A stretch of 6,263 nt of DNA from DASQBT01 sp035635075 (GTDB lineage: Bacteria > Pseudomonadota > Gammaproteobacteria > Burkholderiales > Thiobacillaceae): NCBI GenBank assembly GCA_035635075.1, contig DASQBT010000085.1:1-6263 (forward strand). The letters run 5' to 3'. Below, piece after piece: positions 1-5,941 of the stretch. Every line of letters starts with the position of its first letter. The stretch's first letter is position 1. The translations under genes were made by a program, and so were the position numbers. The notes below the pieces were generated by a model. The model made no database searches. It saw nothing but the letters and a program-made list of their open reading frames with translations, and was not told the DNA's origin.

Positions 1-477
1 TTGGGAATTCGCTCATCGGACCCCAATGTGATGCACAACTATGGATGGTTGCTGTGCCAGCAACAGAAGTACGCCGAAGCCGACAGGTATTTCTCCCAGG
101 CGCTGGCGAACACGATGTACACGGCGCGCAGCAAGACCTTCATGGCGCAGGGGCTCTGCCAGGCCCGTGCCGGCCAGAACCAGCAGGCGGAGCAGACCTT
201 GCTGCGCGCTTATGAACTGGATGCGGGCAATCCTGTGGTGGGCTACAACCTGGCCGAACTGCTGATGCGCCGCGGTGAACTGACGCGTGCGCAGTTCTAT
301 ATCCGTCGCATCAACAACAGCGATCTGGCCAATGCAGAGTCTCTCTGGCTGGGCGTCAAGATCGAGCGCAGTCTGGGTGACTCCGTGGCCATGCGCCAGT
401 TGGCCGAGCAATTGCGCAAACGCTTCCCAGAATCGCGTGAGTTGGCAGCATATGAACGGGGGGCTTTCAATGAGTGA
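1..477 (+). CDS. pilF: PilF/PilW-type TPR pilotin for type IV pili (3' part only)
   Basis: This is the C-terminal 158 residues of a tetratricopeptide protein. The frame is open to base 1, and the TTG there is an internal codon, so the lipoprotein signal and first TPRs lie upstream. PilF is an outer-membrane lipoprotein that helps the PilQ secretin localise and multimerise for type IV pilus assembly. Visible TPR-like helix pairs lie at about residues 9-36 (NYGWLLCQQQKYAEAD), 44-74, 78-106 (GYNLAELLMRRGELTRAQFY) and a weaker one at 112-142. The NYGWxLC signature and its position directly before rodZ match PilF/PilW of Proteobacteria, where the full protein is about 250 residues. The stop codon lies inside the start of rodZ (8-bp overlap), suggesting coupled translation. 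It could be called simply a TPR protein, but context makes PilF likely. Confidence 0.85.
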   Translation: MGIRSSDPNVMHNYGWLLCQQQKYAEADRYFSQALANTMYTARSKTFMAQGLCQARAGQNQQAEQTLLRAYELDAGNPVVGYNLAELLMRRGELTRAQFYIRRINNSDLANAESLWLGVKIERSLGDSVAMRQLAEQLRKRFPESRELAAYERGAFNE

Positions 478-1405
478 CATGGAGGTTCCGTTTAGCGACC
501 AGGCTGCGGGAGCGGCGTCCAGCGGCGCTTCTTCGCCCGGCGCCATGCTGAAGGCGGCACGGCAGGCCCTAGGCGTGCATATCGAAGCGTTGGCCGTTGC
601 GCTCAAGGTCCCGGTCAGCAAGCTCGAAGCGCTGGAGGCCGATAACTATGCAGTCTTGCCCGACGCCGTTTTTGTACGAGCCCTGGCCTCCAGTGTCTGT
701 CGCTCGCTGAAGATGGATCCTGCCCCCGTCTTGGCGCTGATGCCGCAAAGCAGCGTTCCCAGCCTTGCAGCAGACAGCGCAGGAATCAATGCCGCGTTCA
801 AGGATGGTAGCGAGAAAGGGCGCACTGGTGCCATCGTTTCGCGCGCCATGCATCCGGCATTCTTGGGCGCACTGGTCCTGCTGTTGGGGGCTGCGGCCAT
901 CCTGATCTTCTTCCCGCATACGATTCCGGAGCAGGCGTCGGCGGAGGGCGCGTCGGTGGCTGGGTCTACGACAGAGACCCCTGCGGCCTCGCCCGTTGCG
1001 GAGGGCGCCGAACCGGCTTCGGCGGCGCTGCCTGTGGCGCAAGGCAAAGAGCCGATCGCTGCGCCCATGTCGGCGCCTCCTGCGGTGCAGGAGTCGGTGG
1101 TGGTTGCGCCGGCACAGGCTCCCGTGGTTGCTTCTGTGGCGGAGTCTGTGCCGTCCGATGTTGGCAGCGAGCTCCTCGCATTCCGTGCGCGTAGCGAGTC
1201 CTGGATACAGGTGCGCGATGCTTCGGGAGCGACTACCTTGCAGCGTGTTGTGGCTGCCGGCGAGAAAGTAGTGGCCCCTGGCAAGCCGCCGTTCTCCGTC
1301 GTGGTGGGCAAGGCGGATGCCACCGAGGTGTTGGTTCGTGGCAAGGTGTTGGATCTGGTTGCCGTGTCCAAGGACAACGTGGCAAGGTTTGAGGTGAAGC
1401 CGTGA
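470..1405 (+). CDS. rodZ: RodZ-like cell-shape protein (HTH_25, one TM segment, DUF4115)
   Basis: A 311-residue bitopic inner-membrane protein. Residues 25-90 form an Xre-like helix-turn-helix domain (MLKAARQALGVHIEALA, then KLEALEADNY). Residues about 129-149 are a single hydrophobic span. Residues 150-232 are an Ala/Pro/Val/Glu-rich periplasmic linker, and 233-305 are the DUF4115 beta domain (SWIQVRDASG, PFSVVVG, VLVRGKVLDL). RodZ ties the MreB filament to the peptidoglycan elongation machinery through its cytoplasmic HTH domain. The ATG at 470 is preceded by a G-run (458-463); the in-frame ATG at 479 is an alternative. An upstream ATG at 287 is rejected because it would sit deep in pilF and adds unrelated sequence. 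The end overlaps the ispG start by 4 bp. Length is close to the E. coli protein (337 residues). One MreB-contact position differs (see findings). Confidence 0.9.
   Translation: MSDMEVPFSDQAAGAASSGASSPGAMLKAARQALGVHIEALAVALKVPVSKLEALEADNYAVLPDAVFVRALASSVCRSLKMDPAPVLALMPQSSVPSLAADSAGINAAFKDGSEKGRTGAIVSRAMHPAFLGALVLLLGAAAILIFFPHTIPEQASAEGASVAGSTTETPAASPVAEGAEPASAALPVAQGKEPIAAPMSAPPAVQESVVVAPAQAPVVASVAESVPSDVGSELLAFRARSESWIQVRDASGATTLQRVVAAGEKVVAPGKPPFSVVVGKADATEVLVRGKVLDLVAVSKDNVARFEVKP
1391..1397 (+). promoter_or_regulatory. Ribosome binding site that favours the GTG start of ispG
   Basis: GAGGTGA lies 4 bases before GTG 1402, and its GAGG core is 7 bases away. From ATG 1408 the same core is 13 bases away, which is long. 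The site lies in the last codons of rodZ, as expected for coupled translation. This spacing is why the GTG is preferred, but ATG 1408 (two codons downstream) cannot be excluded. Confidence 0.5.
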
Positions 1406-2676
1406 ATATGTCAGAAGCGATGGAGCCCATCACGGTAGCGGCTGCGCAAGCACGCCAAACGCGCCAGGCGCGCGCCGCGTGGGGATCCAAGGTGGTGACC
1501 ATAGGTGGCAATGCGCCTGTGCGTGTGCAGTCCATGACGAACACCGACACGGTTGATGCCGTGGGTACGGCCATCCAGATCAAAGAGCTGGCGCTGGCCG
1601 GTTCGGAGCTGGTGCGGATCACTGTCAATACTCCGGAAGCCGCTCAAGCCGTGCCTTACGTTCGTGAGCAGCTCGATCGCATGGGCATCGACGTGCCCTT
1701 GATCGGTGACTTCCACTACAACGGACATCGCCTGCTGACCGAGTATCCGGCCTGCGCCGAGGCGCTGTCCAAATACCGCATCAACCCTGGCAACGTGGGC
1801 AAGGGCGACAAGCGGGATCGTCAGTTCGGTCAGATGATCGAGGCGGCGATCCGCTGGCAAAAGCCGGTGCGCATCGGCGTGAATTGGGGAAGCCTCGATC
1901 AGGAGTTGCTCGCACAACTCATGGACGCCAACAGCCGGCGCTCACAGCCCTGGGATGCGCGCCAGGTCATGTACGAGGCACTGATCACATCGGCCATCGA
2001 ATCGGCGCGGCGTGCCGAGGATTTGGGCCTTGATGGCAGTCAGATCATCCTTTCGTGCAAGGTCAGCGGTGTGCAGGACTTGATTTCCGTATATCGCGAA
2101 CTGGCACGCCGGTGTGATTACGCGCTGCATTTGGGGCTGACGGAAGCCGGCATGGGCACCAAGGGCACGGTGGCCTCTGCTGCGGCGTTGTCCGTGCTCC
2201 TGCAGGAGGGCATTGGGGACACCATCCGTGTGTCGCTCACGCCCCAGCCTGGCGAGTCGCGCACCCAGGAGGTGGTCATCGCTTCTGAAATACTTCAATC
2301 GCTCGGATTGCGCCTGTTCGTACCCAGCGTGACGGCCTGCCCCGGTTGCGGCCGCACGACCAGCACCACCTTCCAGGAATTGGCCAAGCAGATCGATGAC
2401 TTCCTGCGCGAGCAGATGCCTGTCTGGCGTGCACGGTATCCGGGTGTCGAGACACTCAAGGTCGCTGTCATGGGGTGTATCGTCAATGGCCCGGGAGAGA
2501 GCAAGCACGCGGACATCGGTATCAGCCTGCCTGGAACGGGGGAGGCTCCTGCGGCACCCGTGTTCATCGACGGGGAAAAGGCGCTGACCTTGCGTGGCGA
2601 CAATATCGCCCAGGACTTCCACCAGCTGGTTCAAAGCTATATCGAAAAGCGCTTTGGCCAAGCGCGAGACGCATAA
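1402..2676 (+). CDS. ispG: 4-hydroxy-3-methylbut-2-enyl diphosphate synthase (IspG/GcpE)
   Basis: IspG converts 2-C-methyl-D-erythritol 2,4-cyclodiphosphate to HMBPP, the penultimate step of the non-mevalonate (MEP) isoprenoid pathway, using a cytosolic [4Fe-4S] enzyme. Numbering from GTG 1402 gives 424 residues. The TIM-barrel part opens with APVRVQSMTNTDT (38-50) and includes RINPGNVG (126-133), RIGVNWGSLD (157-166) and LHLGLTEAG (242-250). The cluster domain carries C313-P-G-C316 and GC359IVNGPGE366; these three Cys and the Glu match the E. coli ligands C270, C273, C305 and E312. It is longer than E. coli IspG (372), with extra length near 165-195 and between C316 and C359, a form I recall as usual in Betaproteobacteria. 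All key residues are intact. It overlaps rodZ by GTGA. Confidence 0.97.
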   Translation: MNMSEAMEPITVAAAQARQTRQARAAWGSKVVTIGGNAPVRVQSMTNTDTVDAVGTAIQIKELALAGSELVRITVNTPEAAQAVPYVREQLDRMGIDVPLIGDFHYNGHRLLTEYPACAEALSKYRINPGNVGKGDKRDRQFGQMIEAAIRWQKPVRIGVNWGSLDQELLAQLMDANSRRSQPWDARQVMYEALITSAIESARRAEDLGLDGSQIILSCKVSGVQDLISVYRELARRCDYALHLGLTEAGMGTKGTVASAAALSVLLQEGIGDTIRVSLTPQPGESRTQEVVIASEILQSLGLRLFVPSVTACPGCGRTTSTTFQELAKQIDDFLREQMPVWRARYPGVETLKVAVMGCIVNGPGESKHADIGISLPGTGEAPAAPVFIDGEKALTLRGDNIAQDFHQLVQSYIEKRFGQARDA

Positions 2677-2753
2677 ATCCGCCGACGCCTGCATGGGCAC
2701 CAGCCCCTGTGGGCGGAGTCGGACACTATCCACACATTACCGAAGCTATCGCT
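2677..2753 (+). other. ispG-hisS intergenic gap with imperfect inverted repeat
   Basis: This 77-bp stretch is the longest gene-free segment of the window. It can fold as CCGAC-GCC (2682-2689) against GGC (2712-2714) and GTCGG (2718-2722) with a GGA bulge, with an inner GGGC-ACCA-GCCC hairpin at 2695-2706. A competing outer stem is TCCGCC (2678-2683) with GGCGGA (2712-2717). No T-run follows, so it does not look like a rho-independent terminator. It may be an mRNA-processing or stabilising hairpin, or part of the hisS leader. Only a weak GAAG (2742-2745) lies before the hisS start, and I see no convincing sigma-70 promoter. Its function is unknown. Confidence 0.4.
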
Positions 2754-4079
2754 GTGAGTACTGAAAAAGCACTGCCGCCGACCAAGGTCGAAAGACTATT
2801 GGCGGTTAAAGGCATGAACGACATCCTTCCCCCGGATTCTGCTCGATGGGAGTGGCTGGAAGAGAAGGTCCGCGCGCTCATGGACCGCTATGCCTACCGT
2901 AATCTCCGCACCCCCATCGTGGAGCCTACGGCGCTGTTCGTGCGCGGATTGGGCGAGGTGACGGACATCGTCGAAAAGGAGATGTATTCTTTCGAGGACC
3001 GTCTCAATGGCGAGCAGCTCACATTGCGTCCAGAAAGCACTGCGGGCGTGGTGCGAGCGGTCGTGGAGCATTCCATGCTGTACGACGGTGGCAAGCGACT
3101 TTATTACATGGGGCCGATGTTTCGGCATGAACGGCCCCAGCGTGGGCGCTACCGCCAATTCCACCAGATCGGTGCCGAGGCACTGGGTTTCCCAGGTGCA
3201 GAAATCGATGCCGAGATGATCCTGCTGGCTGATGCGCTCTGGAAGGAGTTGGGTCTCACGGATGTGCGGCTTGAACTCAACAGCCTGGGACAACCAGAGG
3301 AGCGCAAGGCGCATCGTGCGGCCTTGATCGCCTATCTGGAGCAGCATGCCGATCAACTGGACGAGGAAGCCAAGCGTCGTCTGCACAGCAATCCTCTGCG
3401 CATCCTTGATACCAAAAACCCTGCCATGCAGGGCCTGGTGGAGGCTGCGCCGCGTTTGATCGATTTCCTGGGAGAGAAATCGCTGGCCCATTTCAATGCG
3501 GTCAAGGCCATTCTCGATGCCAATGGCGTGGCTTGGAAGGTAAATCCGCGGCTGGTGCGCGGCATGGATTATTACAACCTCACCGTGTTTGAATTCGTGA
3601 CCGATCGACTGGGTTCGCAAGGCACCATTTGTGGCGGGGGGCGCTATGACTACCTGATCGAGCAGATAGGTGGCAAGCCTGCCCCAGCCGTGGGCTGGGC
3701 CCTGGGGGTCGAGCGTGTGCTTGAACTTCTGAAAGAGCAGGGGCAGGAAATTGCCGCGCCAGCGCCGACAGCCTACGCCGTCATCCCTGATGCTGCGGCC
3801 CTGCCTGTGGCTGTGGCGCTCTTGCAGAAATTGCGCGCCGTAGGCGTGAGCGTGCAAATGCACAGTCCAACAGGCGCAGGCGAGGGCATGGGCAGCATGA
3901 AGTCGCAATTCAAAAAGGCCGATGCCAGCGGGGCGAAGTACGCGCTGGTCTTTGGTGCGGATGAATTGGCGCGGGGCAACGTGCAGGTGAAATCGTTGCG
4001 TGATGGCAGTGGCCAACAAGTCGAGCATGCGCTGCAGAATGTGGCCGAATGGGCTGCCACCCTACAATCCGACCGTTAA
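2754..4079 (+). CDS. hisS: Histidyl-tRNA synthetase (HisRS, class II)
   Basis: HisRS charges tRNA-His with histidine in the cytosol, working as a homodimer. From GTG 2754 it has 441 residues (E. coli 424). Class II features appear in order: N-terminal VKGMNDILPPDSARW (19-32), TLRPES (90-95), motif 2 MFRHERPQRGRYRQFHQ (122-138), the HisRS-specific RGMDYYN (269-275, with the catalytic-type Arg 269) and ICGGGRYDYL (292-301), then motif 3 GWALGVERVLELL (314-326). Residues about 338-435 form the anticodon-binding domain, including KSQFKKADASGAKYALVFG (383-401). The GTG is chosen because it adds a short, plausible 20-residue lead, while ATG 2814 would begin exactly at the conserved MND and lose the VKG segment. 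Only a weak GAAG lies upstream. The frame is open back to 2475, but that part overlaps ispG. All catalytic motifs are intact. Confidence 0.97.
   Translation: MSTEKALPPTKVERLLAVKGMNDILPPDSARWEWLEEKVRALMDRYAYRNLRTPIVEPTALFVRGLGEVTDIVEKEMYSFEDRLNGEQLTLRPESTAGVVRAVVEHSMLYDGGKRLYYMGPMFRHERPQRGRYRQFHQIGAEALGFPGAEIDAEMILLADALWKELGLTDVRLELNSLGQPEERKAHRAALIAYLEQHADQLDEEAKRRLHSNPLRILDTKNPAMQGLVEAAPRLIDFLGEKSLAHFNAVKAILDANGVAWKVNPRLVRGMDYYNLTVFEFVTDRLGSQGTICGGGRYDYLIEQIGGKPAPAVGWALGVERVLELLKEQGQEIAAPAPTAYAVIPDAAALPVAVALLQKLRAVGVSVQMHSPTGAGEGMGSMKSQFKKADASGAKYALVFGADELARGNVQVKSLRDGSGQQVEHALQNVAEWAATLQSDR
4063..4068 (+). promoter_or_regulatory. Candidate -10 element (TACAAT) before yfgM
   Basis: TACAAT, one base off the sigma-70 consensus TATAAT, lies at the end of hisS, 25 bp before the yfgM ATG. 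A start near 4075 would give a leader of about 20 nt. The expected -35 position (about 4040-4045, TGTGGC) is a poor match to TTGACA, so this is a weak candidate based mainly on the -10 hexamer. Confidence 0.25.
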
Positions 4080-4093
4080 TTCGAACAATAACC

Positions 4094-4774
4094 ATGGCAA
4101 ATCATCTCGATCTTGAAGAACAAGAGCAGTTAGACCAGCTCAAGCATTTCTGGAATACCTGGGGGAATCTGATCAGTGGAGTGCTTCTGGTGGCGGTTGG
4201 CGCCCTGGCGGCCTGGAATGGCTATCAATACTGGCAGAACAGACAATCCACGCAAGCGGCTGCGCTGTACGACGCGGTCGAAGTGGCTGCCAGGAACGGT
4301 GACCAGGAGCGGCTGGAACAGGCCTTTGGCGATATTCGTGGCAGATATGCCGGTACGACCCAGGCCGGGCAGGCGGCTCTGCTGGTTGCCAAGGTGCAAG
4401 CGGATAAAGGCAACATCGACGCTGCCCGGGCCGCATTGGCTTGGGTGGCGGAGCAGTTTTCAGATGATGGCTACAAAGCGCTGGCACGCCTGCGCTTGGC
4501 GGGCTTGTTGATGGAGCAGAAGGCTTATGACGATGCACTGAAGCAGCTTTCGGCTCAGTTTCCCCCGGAATATTCGGCGGTTGTCGCTGACCGCAAGGGC
4601 GACATTCTTGTCTTGCAGGGGAAGAAGCAGGAAGCCATCGCGGAATATTCACGCGCCTACAAGGATTTTTCTGATGGCGTGGAATACCGCCGTTTGGTGG
4701 AAATCAAGCTCAATGCATTGGGCATGCAGCCCCAGGCGGTGGCCCTGACTGCATCAACGGAGATGTCGAAGTGA
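4094..4774 (+). CDS. yfgM: YfgM-like TPR membrane protein (TPR_21 family, periplasmic chaperone network)
   Basis: A 226-residue protein with a short cytoplasmic, acidic N-terminus (LDLEEQEQLDQLKHFW, 5-20), one membrane span at about 25-42 and a periplasmic helical TPR-like domain (about 50-215). The latter includes YDAVEVAARNGD (59-70), KALARLRLAGLLMEQKAYDD (128-147) and the family-typical ADRKGDILVLQGKKQEAIAE (165-184). In E. coli YfgM associates with the SecYEG translocon and the chaperone PpiD and takes part in the periplasmic chaperone network; that role is inferred here from family and context. The ATG at 4094 gives the usual family N-terminus; an in-frame ATG at 4049 lies within hisS and is less likely. 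No clear Shine-Dalgarno is visible in the 14-bp gap after hisS. The end overlaps the bamB start by GTGA. Confidence 0.88.
   Translation: MANHLDLEEQEQLDQLKHFWNTWGNLISGVLLVAVGALAAWNGYQYWQNRQSTQAAALYDAVEVAARNGDQERLEQAFGDIRGRYAGTTQAGQAALLVAKVQADKGNIDAARAALAWVAEQFSDDGYKALARLRLAGLLMEQKAYDDALKQLSAQFPPEYSAVVADRKGDILVLQGKKQEAIAEYSRAYKDFSDGVEYRRLVEIKLNALGMQPQAVALTASTEMSK
4758..4762 (+). promoter_or_regulatory. Ribosome binding site that favours the GTG start of bamB
   Basis: CGGAG lies 8 bases before GTG 4771, within the last codons of yfgM. No comparable purine-rich site precedes the next in-frame start, ATG 4789, so GTG 4771 is the better start. Confidence 0.5.
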
Positions 4775-5925
4775 AACCATTCCATCGCATGGCCCTCGCG
4801 TCTGGCCGATCGGCTGTGTTGCTGGCCTTGGTCGCGGCCATGGCGGGATGCTCTTTCTGGGGAGGCGGTGATGCCAAGCCCAAGCCCGTAGACCTTGGCG
4901 CCAATGTCCCAGTGCTAGGCGTGCGCCAGGCATGGGTGGCGAAGATCGGAGCCATGCAAGGCATGTCGTTGGTGGTCGATGTGCGTGGCACGGCGATCAA
5001 TCTGGCGTCGGCAGATGGTGTCGTTGTGGGGATTGACGCCCGGACGGGCGGAGACCTCTGGCGTGTCAGCCTGGGCGAGCCGCTGGCGGCTGGCGTAGGC
5101 AGCGATGGCAAATGGAGTGCCGTGGTTTCCCGTGGCAATGAAGTGATCGTTCTGGAAGCCGGGCGGGAGTTGTGGCGTCGACGTCTTGCATCGCAGGTCT
5201 ATACCGCGCCCTTGGTGGCGGGCGCACGTGTATTCGTGCTTGGCGCCGATCGCTCGATCGTCGCGTTCGATGCCAAGAGCGGCCAGCGGTTGTGGAGTCA
5301 GTCGCGACCTGGCGAGCCTCTCGTGTTGCGGCAGCCGGGCATATTGACTGCGGTTGGTGATACCTTGATCGCGGGGTTATCTGGGCGGTTGGTGGGTCTC
5401 AATCCAGACACCGGAACCGTGCGCTGGGAAGCTCCGTTGGCAAGTCCTCGTGGAACCAATGATGTGGAACGCCTCGTGGAGTTGGTGGCTCCATTCAGCC
5501 GGGTGGATGGTAGCGTCTGTGCCCGTGCTTTTCAGGCAGCTGTGGGCTGCGTGAATGCGGCCCGTGGTTCCGTTGACTGGGTGCAGAAAGCCAATGGCGG
5601 GCAGGGCATCCACGGAAACGATGCCGTGCTGTTTGGCACGGAGAGCAATGGTGTCGTAGTTTCCTGGCGGCGTGCCGATGGCGCGCGGCTTTGGACCTCC
5701 GAAAGACTGCAGTATCGCAAGCTCACCGCTCCTCTGTTGCTGGGGCGCTCGGTGGTCATCGGAGATGATGCTGGGTTGGTGCACCTGCTGTCCAGGGATG
5801 ATGGTGCGCCGTTGAACCGCATGCAGACCGATGGATCGGGAATCGCTGCCACCCCCGTGGTGGCCGCCGATACCATGGTAGTGGTGACCCGTAATGGAAA
5901 TGTCTATGGGTATCGCCCGGACTGA
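4771..5925 (+). CDS. bamB: BamB outer-membrane assembly lipoprotein (YfgL), PQQ-like beta-propeller
   Basis: BamB is a lipoprotein subunit of the BAM complex, bound to BamA, that helps fold and insert outer-membrane beta-barrels. The 384-residue product (E. coli 392) has a signal peptide with basic n-region (MKPFHRMALASGR), hydrophobic core (14-23) and lipobox MAGC with lipidated Cys 27. Ser at +2 fits outer-membrane sorting. The rest is an eight-bladed PQQ-like propeller. Blade strands with the GxxxW-type repeat include GIDARTGGDLW (87-97), FDAKSGQRLW (166-175), LNPDTGTVRW (210-219), RRADGARLW (300-308), LLSRDDGAPL (339-348) and the closing NGNVYGYRPD (375-384). The GTND-VERL stretch (228-235) is BamB-typical. 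Translation is likely coupled to yfgM (GTGA overlap). The -3 lipobox residue is Met rather than the usual Leu. BamA-contact positions are partly changed and two extra Cys are present (see findings). Confidence 0.95.
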   Translation: MKPFHRMALASGRSAVLLALVAAMAGCSFWGGGDAKPKPVDLGANVPVLGVRQAWVAKIGAMQGMSLVVDVRGTAINLASADGVVVGIDARTGGDLWRVSLGEPLAAGVGSDGKWSAVVSRGNEVIVLEAGRELWRRRLASQVYTAPLVAGARVFVLGADRSIVAFDAKSGQRLWSQSRPGEPLVLRQPGILTAVGDTLIAGLSGRLVGLNPDTGTVRWEAPLASPRGTNDVERLVELVAPFSRVDGSVCARAFQAAVGCVNAARGSVDWVQKANGGQGIHGNDAVLFGTESNGVVVSWRRADGARLWTSERLQYRKLTAPLLLGRSVVIGDDAGLVHLLSRDDGAPLNRMQTDGSGIAATPVVAADTMVVVTRNGNVYGYRPD

Positions 5926-5941
5926 TGAGAAGTAGTTTGCA

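Noticed and set aside
287..469. Longer rodZ starting at ATG 287
   Set aside because: The added residues read pilF in the wrong frame (Trp/Ser-rich, no family match) and would overlap pilF by about 190 bp. ATG 470 matches the RodZ N-terminus.
996..1271. Arg-rich plus-strand frame of 91 codons inside rodZ
   Set aside because: Arginine and leucine richness is typical of an out-of-frame reading of GC-rich DNA; there is no ribosome binding site or domain.
646..1377. A 243-codon minus-strand frame opposite rodZ, rich in Ala, Thr and Ser
   Set aside because: Its composition mirrors the Ala/Pro/Val linker of rodZ, and it shows no domain. It is a shadow frame.
2682..2722. Rho-independent terminator after ispG
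   Set aside because: The stem is imperfect and no T-run follows; the downstream bases are mixed sequence.
1942..2733. A 263-codon minus-strand frame opposite ispG
   Set aside because: It lies opposite a complete, well-conserved IspG and resembles no known family.
2475..2753. Longer hisS reading from 2475 through the ispG 3' end
   Set aside because: The frame is open by chance. The extra sequence is out-of-frame ispG and intergenic DNA, and HisRS proteins do not carry such an extension.
2796..4028. A 410-codon open frame on the minus strand opposite hisS
   Set aside because: The plus-strand frame is unmistakably HisRS with all class II motifs. The antisense frame has no recognisable domain and is His/Arg/Gln-rich as expected from a mirrored GC-rich gene.
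4049..4093. Longer yfgM starting at ATG 4049
   Set aside because: It would overlap hisS by 31 bp and place a non-family segment before the typical YfgM N-terminus at 4094.
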